This document shows positions 1-7,126 of a stretch of 33,486 bases of DNA, one piece after another. The notes below the pieces were generated by a model that was not told the DNA's origin, did no database searches, and worked only from the letters and a program-made list of their open reading frames with translations. Every line of letters begins with the position of its first letter. Within the stretch, counting starts at the first letter, position 1. The stretch comes from PCC-7336 sp039817825 (GTDB lineage: Bacteria; Cyanobacteriota; Cyanobacteriia; Thermostichales; PCC-7336): positions 1-33,486 of the forward strand of contig JBCBVA010000030.1 of assembly GCA_039817825.1 (NCBI GenBank), given 5' to 3'. The position numbers were made by a program, and so were the translations under genes.

Positions 1-412
1 CAAACGACAGCGGCCCAGCATTAGTGTGGGGGAGAAATCCCAACTCAAGGGATAACTGGCATAGATCGTAGATGTGTTGAATCCAGGCAGAGCGACGATC
101 ACTGTTGGGATGAACCTCCCCACTCAATATCAGCAGCTCACAGACCCCCCGATCTTGTAACGAGATGAGCTGCTTCTTTGCCTCGGACAGCGATATCCAA
201 CCAGCGCCAGGTTCCGCACGGAAATTGCAATAGCTGCACCGATTGAAACATTCGTAGGTAGGCACCAACGTGTAAGCCGCGCTGTAAGTAACGATGCTGG
301 GAGAAACAAAACTCGAGCTAACCGCTTGCACTGAAAAGATGTGAACTCTATTGGATTGGACTGAGTCGGAGAACCAAATGCGTGAGAAGGCTCGATAGCG
401 ACTACCGGCCAT
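1..412 (-). CDS. cofG: CofG, 7,8-didemethyl-8-hydroxy-5-deazariboflavin synthase subunit 1 (partial)
   Basis: Radical SAM enzyme that with CofH makes F0, the deazaflavin chromophore used in cyanobacteria by some photolyases. Only the first ~137 codons are in the window; the C-terminus lies beyond the left edge. The translated sequence shows YTLVPTYECFNRCSYC, carrying the CX3CX2C iron-sulfur motif (Cys55, 59, 62 counted from the ATG at 412), then LILSGEVHP and GFLPHTNAGPLS, all characteristic of CofG. The ATG at 412 gives about 45 residues before the conserved TYSAAYTLVP stretch, which is longer than I expect; an in-frame GTG at 331 is a plausible alternative start. The gene is divergent from glnA and shares its upstream region. 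Family assignment is firm; the start is not. Confidence 0.88.
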   Translation of the reverse strand, partial: MAGSRYRAFSRIWFSDSVQSNRVHIFSVQAVSSSFVSPSIVTYSAAYTLVPTYECFNRCSYCNFRAEPGAGWISLSEAKKQLISLQDRGVCELLILSGEVHPNSDRRSAWIQHIYDLCQLSLELGFLPHTNAGPLSF

Positions 413-505
413 TGTCGGGATAGATCTTTATCTATCAACCGTCAACAAGCTATCCGGAAGAATACTTAGAACTGCAGATTGACTTAATTAAGTAAGGTTT
501 ATTTT

Positions 506-519
506 GTATCGACAGATAC
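506..519 (+). promoter_or_regulatory. NtcA-binding site of glnA
   Basis: Perfect GTA-N8-TAC match inside a longer palindrome (TGTATC GACA GATACA, 505-520). NtcA, the cyanobacterial nitrogen regulator, binds this motif. It sits exactly 22 nt before a TAGGAT -10 box, the spacing of class II NtcA-activated promoters, and lies about 140 nt upstream of glnA, a known NtcA target gene. Confidence 0.92.
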
Positions 520-541
520 AATTTGGAGCGAATCCCCTTCC

Positions 542-547
542 TAGGAT
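542..547 (+). promoter_or_regulatory. -10 box of the NtcA-dependent glnA promoter
   Basis: TAGGAT fits the TAN3T form found downstream of NtcA sites and is separated from the site at 506-519 by 22 nt. There is no TTGACA-like -35 element, as expected when NtcA replaces it. Transcription should start near 553-556, giving a leader of about 100 nt. Confidence 0.8.
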
Positions 548-656
548 CGGGTGAGCAAAATGTGACGCTCTTGTGACTCCGGTACCCAACAATCGCTGAA
601 ATCCTTATGGGGAGAGCGTCTGGGAACCATCGCAGGACGTAGTTAAGGAGACTCGA

Positions 657-2075
657 ATGGCAACATCCCAAGACATCCTAAATCTCATTAGCGAAAAAGA
701 CATTCAGATGGTCGATCTGAAGTTTGTCGACTTGCTGGGAACTTGGCAGCACGTCTCTTTTTACAAAGATCTGATTGACGAAGATGTCTTCACCGAAGGT
801 CTCGGATTTGACGGCTCCAGTATTCGCGGTTGGAAGGCGATCAACAATTCCGACATGGCGATCGTCCCCGATCCCAACACCGCCTGGATCGACCCCTTCA
901 TGGCAGAGCCCACCCTCAGCCTGCTGTGCACCATTAAAGAGCCCCGCACTGGCGAAGCCTACGAGCGTTGCCCCCGCAGCCTAGCGGTGAAAGCTCTGGA
1001 ATACATGCAGTCCACCGGCATTGCCGATACCGCATACTTCGGTCCCGAGCCCGAGTTCTTCGTATTCGACGACGTTCGCTACGACCAAAACGAAAATAGC
1101 TGCTATCACTTCGTAGATTCGGTCGAAGGAAAGTGGAACTCCGGTCGCGAAGAAGCTGGCGGCAACCTGGGTTACAAGATTCGCTACAAAGAGGGTTATT
1201 TCCCCGTAGGTCCTAGCGACACTTACCAAGACCTGCGCACCGAAATGCTGCTGACCATGGGTGCTCTAGGTGTGCCCATCGAGAAGCACCACCACGAAGT
1301 AGCAACTGCTGGCCAAGCAGAATTGGGACTCAAGTTTGCTCCCCTAATCAACGCGGCTGACTACGTACTGACCTACAAGTACGTGGTTAAGAACGTCGCC
1401 AAGAAGTATGGCAAAACCGCCACATTCATGCCCAAGCCCCTGTTTAACGACAACGGCACCGGCATGCACACCCACCAGTCTCTGTGGAAAGACGGTCAGC
1501 CTCTGTTCTACGGAGATGGCTACGCCAGCCTGAGCCAAACCGCTCTGCACTACATCGGCGGTATCCTCAAGCACGCTCCCGCGCTGTTGGCCTTCACCAA
1601 CCCCACCATCAACTCCTACAAGCGTTTGGTGCCTGGTTTCGAAGCGCCGGTTAACCTGGCCTACTCTCAGGGCAACCGTTCCGCGTCCATCCGCATCCCC
1701 GTCACTGGTGAGAACCCCAAGGCCAAGCGTCTTGAGTTCCGTTGCCCCGACGCTACGGCTAACCCCTACTTAGCGTTTGCGGCCATGTTGATGGCAGGTC
1801 TGGACGGCATCAAGAACCAAATCGATCCGGGTAGCTCTCTGGATGTGGATATTTACGATCTGTCTCCTGATGAGTTAGCCAACATTCCATCTACCCCCGG
1901 TTCTTTGGCCGAGGCTCTGGAAAACCTCAACAACGACCACGAGTTCTTGACCGCTGGCGGCGTGTTCTCCGAGGACTTCATCAAGAACTGGATCGAGTAC
2001 AAGCTGGATAACGAAGTAATTCCCATCAGCTTGCGTCCCCATCCTTACGAGTTCGCTCTCTACTACGACTGCTAA
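657..2075 (+). CDS. glnA: Glutamine synthetase type I
   Basis: Makes glutamine from glutamate, ammonia and ATP, the entry step of ammonium assimilation. The 472-residue product has the family's usual length. Visible landmarks include GFDGSSIRGW near the N-terminus, the GPEPEFFVFD active-site segment, the NGTGMHTHQSL ATP/glutamate region, and NRSASIRIP followed by KRLEFRCPD. A tyrosine stands in the adenylylation-loop position (DIYDLSPDE), but cyanobacterial enzymes are known to be controlled by small inactivating factors (IF7/IF17) instead; no gif gene is visible here. The ATG is preceded by AAGGAG at 645-650. It is expressed from the NtcA promoter upstream and closed by hairpins at 2115-2192. 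Confidence 0.98.
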   Translation: MATSQDILNLISEKDIQMVDLKFVDLLGTWQHVSFYKDLIDEDVFTEGLGFDGSSIRGWKAINNSDMAIVPDPNTAWIDPFMAEPTLSLLCTIKEPRTGEAYERCPRSLAVKALEYMQSTGIADTAYFGPEPEFFVFDDVRYDQNENSCYHFVDSVEGKWNSGREEAGGNLGYKIRYKEGYFPVGPSDTYQDLRTEMLLTMGALGVPIEKHHHEVATAGQAELGLKFAPLINAADYVLTYKYVVKNVAKKYGKTATFMPKPLFNDNGTGMHTHQSLWKDGQPLFYGDGYASLSQTALHYIGGILKHAPALLAFTNPTINSYKRLVPGFEAPVNLAYSQGNRSASIRIPVTGENPKAKRLEFRCPDATANPYLAFAAMLMAGLDGIKNQIDPGSSLDVDIYDLSPDELANIPSTPGSLAEALENLNNDHEFLTAGGVFSEDFIKNWIEYKLDNEVIPISLRPHPYEFALYYDC

Positions 2076-2114
2076 GCTCCATCTGTTTGGTGTCTAGATT
2101 GAATCACTGGATTT

Positions 2115-2147
2115 GATCGCTAATCGGTCTTCGACCGATTAGCGATC
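2115..2147. repeat. Perfect 14-bp inverted repeat after glnA
   Basis: Arms 2115-2128 and 2134-2147 are perfectly complementary around a 5-nt CTTCG loop, a UUCG-type stable tetraloop context. The right arm overlaps a HIP1 octamer at 2142-2149. No T-run follows, so it may be an RNA 3'-end stabiliser or a protein-binding palindrome rather than a terminator. Confidence 0.8.
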
Positions 2148-2167
2148 GCCCGAAATTCAAACGACAT

Positions 2168-2192
2168 GGCCCCTGTTCGCAGGGGCCTTTTT
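2168..2192 (+). terminator. Rho-independent terminator of glnA
   Basis: GGCCCCT (2168-2174), 6-nt loop, AGGGGCC (2181-2187), then TTTTT (2188-2192). Together with the inverted repeat just upstream it ends the glnA transcript, and it argues against starting the next gene at the ATG at 2166. Confidence 0.88.
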
Positions 2193-2324
2193 CTTGTCGA
2201 GCACTGTCTAATCCGATCGGTTCCAAACCATCAAAGGGCATCGTCAGGAATGCTATCGTCTAGAAATTCGTCTATGTTGCTAGTGCATCTAGCGACAGAC
2301 ACCTGCGAATTTCCAGGCCCAGCA

Positions 2325-3773
2325 ATGACATCTCTGAATCCATCCGACCAATCACCTCCTCAGTCCGCCATTGATGACGAGGTCAGTGAACTGCCCTCTG
2401 TAACTATCCTGACGATGTTACGGCTGGGGCTGTTTCAAATGGGCTTGGGCATTATGTCCCTGCTCACCCTTGGGGTGCTCAATCGGCTGATGATTGATGA
2501 GCTAAGAATTCCAGCATTGGTGGCAGCGGGTGCCATTGCCATGCACCAGTTTGTGTCTCCAGCTCGCCTGTGGTTCGGGCAACTGTCGGATTCTAAACCG
2601 CTGTTGGGATATCACCGCACGGGATATGTGTGGGTCGGTACTGCCTTGTTGGCGATCGCGGCGTTTATTGCCTTACAGGCCGTGTGGGAATTGGGCGCGA
2701 GCTATGCGGAGGTGGGCTGGACGGGGCCAACCTTGCGATGGGTTGTAGCTCTGGGGGTAATGTTTGTGCTTTACGGTCTGGCTCTCAGTGCCAGTTCGAC
2801 TCCATTTGCCGCCTTACTGGTAGACGTCTCTGATGAAGACAACCGTTCGCGCATTGTCAGCGTAGTGTGGTCCATGCTGATGATCGGCATCATCATCGGA
2901 GCCATTATCAGCAGTAAGCTGCTGAGCCAATTGGGCATCGATGCCCCCATTGAAGAGCTGCAAGCCACGATCAATCGGCTCTTCATCATGATTCCAGCAG
3001 CAGTAATCGCCCTATCCGTATTGGCAACCGTAGGTATCGAGCGCAAGTATTCCCGCTACTCCAGTCGCTCCACCGTTAGCGATCGCGAAGACAGTATTAC
3101 TTTGGGTCGGGCGCTGACCGTCTTGACAAGCAGCCGCCAAACCGGAATTTTCTTTAGTTTCCTTCTGCTGATGAGCATCAGCTTATTCATGCAAGATGCA
3201 ATTCTCGAACCCTATGGCGGCGAGGTGTTCGGCATGAAGATTTCCGAAACCACTCGACTCAATGCCTTTTTTGGCCTGGGGACCCTCCTGGGAATCGCCA
3301 CCACAGGGTTTGCGATTGTTCCTCGGTGCGGCAAACAAGGTACCACTCGACTCGGCTGCATTTTGGTGGCTATCTGCCTGATGGGCTTAATTATTGCTGG
3401 CTTCACTGGCAGGCCCGAATTTTTGATGGGGATGTTGCTGCTGTTCGGTTTTGGCTCGGGAGTACTGACTGCAGGTGCAATTAGCTTGATGCTCGATCTG
3501 ACTGCAGCGGAAACTGCCGGAACATTTATTGGGGCCTGGGGCTTGTCACAAGCGATGGCCAGGGGTCTATCCACCGTGTTTGGTGGTGGAGTCTTAGACA
3601 TGGGTCGCTGGCTGTTCGACTCACCGGTTTTGGCTTATGCCTCCGTATTTTCCGTACAGGCGATCGGGATGTTGTCAGCATTATTTATCCTCAGGCAGGT
3701 CAACATCCAAGAATTTCAGGACAATACTAAGCAGGCGATTGCTGCCGTTCTGAGTAGCGAAATTGAGGATTAG
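2325..3773 (+). CDS. BCD family MFS transporter (PucC-like chlorophyll transporter)
   Basis: Integral membrane protein of the PucC/LhaA/BCD branch of the major facilitator superfamily, associated with (bacterio)chlorophyll delivery or light-harvesting assembly. About 482 residues with roughly twelve hydrophobic segments; recognisable blocks are LRLGLFQMGLGIM with LNRLMIDELRIPA near the N-terminus, PARLWFGQLSD, YGLALSASSTPFAALLVD and, near the C-terminus, GAISLMLDLTAAETAGTFIGAWG. The open frame extends to an ATG at 2166, but that start lies in the glnA terminator, so I chose the ATG at 2325, about 30 residues before the first conserved segment; ATGs at 2250 and 2274 remain possible. No strong ribosome binding site is visible. 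rodA starts 3 nt after its stop, so the two are probably cotranscribed. Confidence 0.88.
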   Translation: MTSLNPSDQSPPQSAIDDEVSELPSVTILTMLRLGLFQMGLGIMSLLTLGVLNRLMIDELRIPALVAAGAIAMHQFVSPARLWFGQLSDSKPLLGYHRTGYVWVGTALLAIAAFIALQAVWELGASYAEVGWTGPTLRWVVALGVMFVLYGLALSASSTPFAALLVDVSDEDNRSRIVSVVWSMLMIGIIIGAIISSKLLSQLGIDAPIEELQATINRLFIMIPAAVIALSVLATVGIERKYSRYSSRSTVSDREDSITLGRALTVLTSSRQTGIFFSFLLLMSISLFMQDAILEPYGGEVFGMKISETTRLNAFFGLGTLLGIATTGFAIVPRCGKQGTTRLGCILVAICLMGLIIAGFTGRPEFLMGMLLLFGFGSGVLTAGAISLMLDLTAAETAGTFIGAWGLSQAMARGLSTVFGGGVLDMGRWLFDSPVLAYASVFSVQAIGMLSALFILRQVNIQEFQDNTKQAIAAVLSSEIED

Positions 3774-3776
3774 TCC

Positions 3777-5096
3777 ATGACAGCCCCGCCCTCCCGGCGA
3801 CGTCGCGGCCACAGCCCAGGTGATGTTACCTGGCATCGTTGGCGTACCGGTTGGCGAGATTTCGACAGTATCTTGTTGGGCACGGTCCTGGTGCTGAATG
3901 CCATTGGCATTCTGGCGATTTATAGCACCCACACCTCCAGTTCGTTTTGGTCGCAGCAGGGATTGACCAGCATTCTGGGTGTATTTCTAGCGATCGCGCT
4001 CTCTCGCATCGACTATCGCTGGCTACAAAAATGGCACTGGGTCCTGTATGGATTGACCTTAGCCATGCTGGTTGGAGTAATGGTGGCTGGAGTTACCAGT
4101 GGAGGTGCGGCCCGCTGGCTCATGGTGGCAGGGTTTAAAGTCCAACCGTCAGAATTTGCCAAATTGGCGGTCATTTTAACGACAGCGGTAATTCTACACC
4201 GCTGGCCAATCCATCACTTTGGTCAAATGTGGCTGGTGGCACTGGCATTTGTGCCCCCTTGGATTTTGATTTTCCTGCAGCCGGATTTGGGAACCGCGCT
4301 AATTTTTGTGGCCATTTTCACAGGGATGACCTATTGGGGGGGAGCACGACTCAGTTGGCTGGTGTTGTTAGCCTCTCCGGCCATTGCCGCCGTCATTTAC
4401 GGTTTCTACGCTAGCTCAAGCGACCAACGGCTGTTGTGGACGTGGCTGGGCTGGGTGCTGTTTGCCTGCGGGCTAGCGATCTGGCAATTGCCGTGGCGAC
4501 GGTTGAGTGTCTTTGTGGTGGCAGTCTTGAATTTATCGGCAGGGTTCTTGGGACAATTGGTCTGGGAAGTTCTGCAGCCCTACCAGCGGCAGCGACTGCT
4601 GATTTTTATGAATCCCGATGGCGATCCGTTAGGAGCTGGCTATCATCTGATTCAGTCTCGAATAGCGATTGGCGCTGGGGGGCTGTGGGGCCAGGGCATC
4701 ACTCAAGGTAGCCAGACGCAACTGAATTTTATTCCCGAGCAGCACACTGACTTTATCTTCGCAGCCATCGGAGAGGAACTGGGTTTTGTCGGAGCAATGG
4801 TTGTCCTGCTGCTCATCTGGCTGATTTGCCTGCGGCTGGTGGCGATCGCACACTCCGCCAGAGATGATTTTGGATCGCTGGTAGCGATTGGGGTGTTCAG
4901 CACCATTCTGTTTCAATCGTTGGTCAATATCGGAATGACCATTGGCCTCATGCCAATTACCGGATTGCCACTACCGTTTGTTAGCTACGGTCGTTCGGCT
5001 CTGCTAACGTACTTCTTGGCTCTAGGCATTGTGGAGTCAGTGGCAAAGCACCGCACTCCTCCTCGTTTTTTCCGTCCGGATAGTGGCGGTCGCTAG
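3777..5096 (+). CDS. rodA: Rod-shape SEDS glycosyltransferase RodA
   Basis: SEDS-family peptidoglycan polymerase that works with a class B penicillin-binding protein in cell-wall elongation. The 439-residue product is polytopic. It carries the family motifs QPDLGTA, the FIPEQHTDFIFAAIGEELGF loop, and NIGMTIGLMPITGLPLPFVSYG near the C-terminus; the MTIGLMPITGLPLPF form is closer to RodA than to FtsW. After SYG the sequence is RSA where many homologues have GSS. It begins 3 nt after the transporter stop codon, consistent with a two-gene operon. FtsW is the less likely alternative. Confidence 0.88.
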   Translation: MTAPPSRRRRGHSPGDVTWHRWRTGWRDFDSILLGTVLVLNAIGILAIYSTHTSSSFWSQQGLTSILGVFLAIALSRIDYRWLQKWHWVLYGLTLAMLVGVMVAGVTSGGAARWLMVAGFKVQPSEFAKLAVILTTAVILHRWPIHHFGQMWLVALAFVPPWILIFLQPDLGTALIFVAIFTGMTYWGGARLSWLVLLASPAIAAVIYGFYASSSDQRLLWTWLGWVLFACGLAIWQLPWRRLSVFVVAVLNLSAGFLGQLVWEVLQPYQRQRLLIFMNPDGDPLGAGYHLIQSRIAIGAGGLWGQGITQGSQTQLNFIPEQHTDFIFAAIGEELGFVGAMVVLLLIWLICLRLVAIAHSARDDFGSLVAIGVFSTILFQSLVNIGMTIGLMPITGLPLPFVSYGRSALLTYFLALGIVESVAKHRTPPRFFRPDSGGR

Positions 5097-5378
5097 TCCT
5101 CCCCAACAGACTCGATCTTTTGACCAGTGGCAGCTTTCCGAGCACCGTGCAGAGAGAGTAGACGGGGCAGCACAAGGAAAGGGAATCCCATCCTGTTGAA
5201 CATACCTATATCTGGCGCTGCCCAATTGCGATTGAGGGAGCTTATTTCAGCCATTAGACGATCGCAAGAGCAACGGGGAGACATCCACTTACAATACCCA
5301 ATAAGGAATGATGACGGGTTTATGTCGCTTTGACCTGAGGTCGTTATTCTCCTGACGCTCTCGTTTCGGAATAGTGCA

Positions 5379-5522
5379 ATGACGACAGAATCTACGATCG
5401 CCAAGGCTCAACTGGTTGACGAACAAGCCGAGGGTAAGCAAGAAACTACCGCTTATTTCGGTCGCCCCATTGCTAGCAACGACATCGACAACCCCGATGA
5501 TTTGATGGGCTACTTGGACTAA
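5379..5522 (+). CDS. Candidate 47-residue acidic small protein
   Basis: Short open frame in the gap between rodA and recQ, from ATG at 5379 to TAA at 5522. It begins MTTESTIAKAQ, has a central YFGRPIASNDID segment and ends DDLMGYLD. It is acidic, has no membrane segment and no cysteine. Codon choice is like the highly expressed neighbours (AAC, GAC, TTC, GGT, CGC, CCC), which is the main reason to believe it is translated. Only a weak GGAA precedes the start at a usable distance. A TACAAT box at 5290-5295 might be a -10 element but has no clear -35 partner. I do not recognise the family. It could be a conserved small regulator or partner protein; no maturation enzyme nearby suggests a peptide natural product. 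Confidence 0.55.
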   Translation: MTTESTIAKAQLVDEQAEGKQETTAYFGRPIASNDIDNPDDLMGYLD

Positions 5523-5583
5523 CCACAAGATTTTCCTGGCAGTATCTGGAACCCTTCAGTTCTAGAAAGCTTAAGTCGACAAC

Positions 5584-7074
5584 TTAGGCATAGGCACGAC
5601 AGTTGTCACAAACTTTGCAGGGGTGACTGGCGTTGTAGCCTAATGTGGTCTCGATCGCCTGCCAGCGGCATTGCTTGCTACCAATAAATGCCTGAATAGA
5701 AGAGGCGCGGTCTTGTGGGCTGCGCCTCTTGTGTTTGGTGCCGAATGCGGGTGTGGAGCGAGAACTTGTCGTGCGCGAAAACTGAAACGGATCGTCCCAC
5801 CGAATATCCCCCGATCTCCTCAGTACAGCCAGAGACAGCGCATGCGTTGATGACTGCTGCACCGCATCGTCGTAAGTCCCCCGCTCGGGCAGGTGGGGTA
5901 GCAGTCGGCGGGCCTGTTGCTCCGCCTCTATTTGCTGGCGCTGCATGTACTGCCACCGTTGGCGATCGCTACTATCCAACAATCCCGTAGGCTCTGACAC
6001 CAGCATCAGCGTATTGGCTGGTTGACCATCTCGGCCAGCTCGCCCAATCTCCTGCACGTAATCGGTCACGTTGGCAGGAGGCTGAAAGTGGATCACCCAT
6101 CGGACGCGGGCGCAGTCCACCCCCATCCCAAACGCATTCGTGCAGACCAGAAAGTCTCGATCTCCGGCCAGCCACTGCTGTTCCAGTTGCCGACGCTGTT
6201 CGCAACCAACCCCTCCGTGGTAGGCCGCCGTTGATAATCCGTTCCCAGACAGCATCTCCGCCAATTCCTGACAGAGTTCGCGCGTGCGGCAATACACCAG
6301 TCCTGTGTGACCACGATGATGCCTCACAAAGTCCATCAGTTGCTTACGGCGTCCGGCTACCGTCCAGGCAATTTTGACTGAGATTCGAATATTCTCCCGT
6401 CGCGGACTGGCACGTATGACTAGTGGGTTCTGCAGCTCCAGCACATCTTGCAGTACGGTCTGGATCTCTCCATTGGCCGTTGCCGTAAATGCCGACACAG
6501 AAAACCGTTGCCCCAACCCTCGACGAATGGCTCCCAATCGCATGTACGCCGGGCGAAACGATTGCCCCCACTCCGCCACAGTATGGGCCTCATCAATAAT
6601 CGTCCCGGCAATCTTCACAGACGACTGCTGCAGTCGCCGCCACACCGATGAGTGCAGCAGCATTTCGGGAGATAAGTAAAGTAACGCGAGCTGCCCCTGT
6701 TCCAATTGCGACAGAATGCGACGTTTGCGTTGGCGATCGCACTGGCCGTGCAGTGCTTCTGCCATTAACCCCCGCTGACGCAAGCCCATCGCCTGGTCTT
6801 CCATCAAGGCAATCAGCGGAGAAATAACCAGGGTTGTACCTGACTGAACAATGGCAGGCAATTGAAAACATAAGGACTTGCCAAACCCTGTAGGCAGCAC
6901 CACCAAAGCATCTCGTCCCCGAAGCAACGCCCTAATGACATCAGCCTGGGGAGATCGCAGTTGGGAGAATCCCCAGTAACGCCGCAGGGCTGACTGAACC
7001 GACACGGGTAGGGTATCAGCAACCGGAGCCAGGGTGCTGGCTGGAGCAGCGTCAGGAGAGGAGGAACCAGTCAT
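5584..7074 (-). CDS. recQ: RecQ-family ATP-dependent DNA helicase, short form
   Basis: Superfamily 2 3'-5' DNA helicase of the RecQ group, involved in recombination and fork repair. Visible motifs: LRSPQADVI near residue 40, Walker A PTGFGKS (61-67), DEAH (161-164), the SAFTATA motif III, VYCRTR, and motif VI QEIGRAGRDGQ. At 496 residues it is shorter than E. coli RecQ (about 610). A Ser/Arg-rich segment of some 70 residues separates the helicase core from a C-terminal zinc motif (CRWQ..CKVCDNC) that ends the protein, so winged-helix and HRDC domains appear to be missing. The gene is downstream of ugd on the same strand, 52 nt away. Confidence 0.9.
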   Translation of the reverse strand: MTGSSSPDAAPASTLAPVADTLPVSVQSALRRYWGFSQLRSPQADVIRALLRGRDALVVLPTGFGKSLCFQLPAIVQSGTTLVISPLIALMEDQAMGLRQRGLMAEALHGQCDRQRKRRILSQLEQGQLALLYLSPEMLLHSSVWRRLQQSSVKIAGTIIDEAHTVAEWGQSFRPAYMRLGAIRRGLGQRFSVSAFTATANGEIQTVLQDVLELQNPLVIRASPRRENIRISVKIAWTVAGRRKQLMDFVRHHRGHTGLVYCRTRELCQELAEMLSGNGLSTAAYHGGVGCEQRRQLEQQWLAGDRDFLVCTNAFGMGVDCARVRWVIHFQPPANVTDYVQEIGRAGRDGQPANTLMLVSEPTGLLDSSDRQRWQYMQRQQIEAEQQARRLLPHLPERGTYDDAVQQSSTHALSLAVLRRSGDIRWDDPFQFSRTTSSRSTPAFGTKHKRRSPQDRASSIQAFIGSKQCRWQAIETTLGYNASHPCKVCDNCRAYA

Positions 7075-7126
7075 TTACACCCGGCCATTTACATAGGGAA
7101 GAGAACAACCCTGACCGCCGCACTCG

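Noticed and set aside
553..656. Possible glutamine (glnA-type) riboswitch in the glnA leader
   Set aside because: A CGTC/GACG pairing exists (about 617-640), but only about 15 nt separate the arms and the conserved GAAGUAGG-like segment after GACG is missing.
2166..2324. N-terminal extension of the BCD transporter from an ATG at 2166
   Set aside because: The start would fall in the glnA terminator stem and the added 53 residues look like untranslated sequence.
5127..5333. 68-codon plus-strand frame between rodA and the small protein
   Set aside because: No ribosome binding site, rare-looking codon pattern, and no protein-like features.
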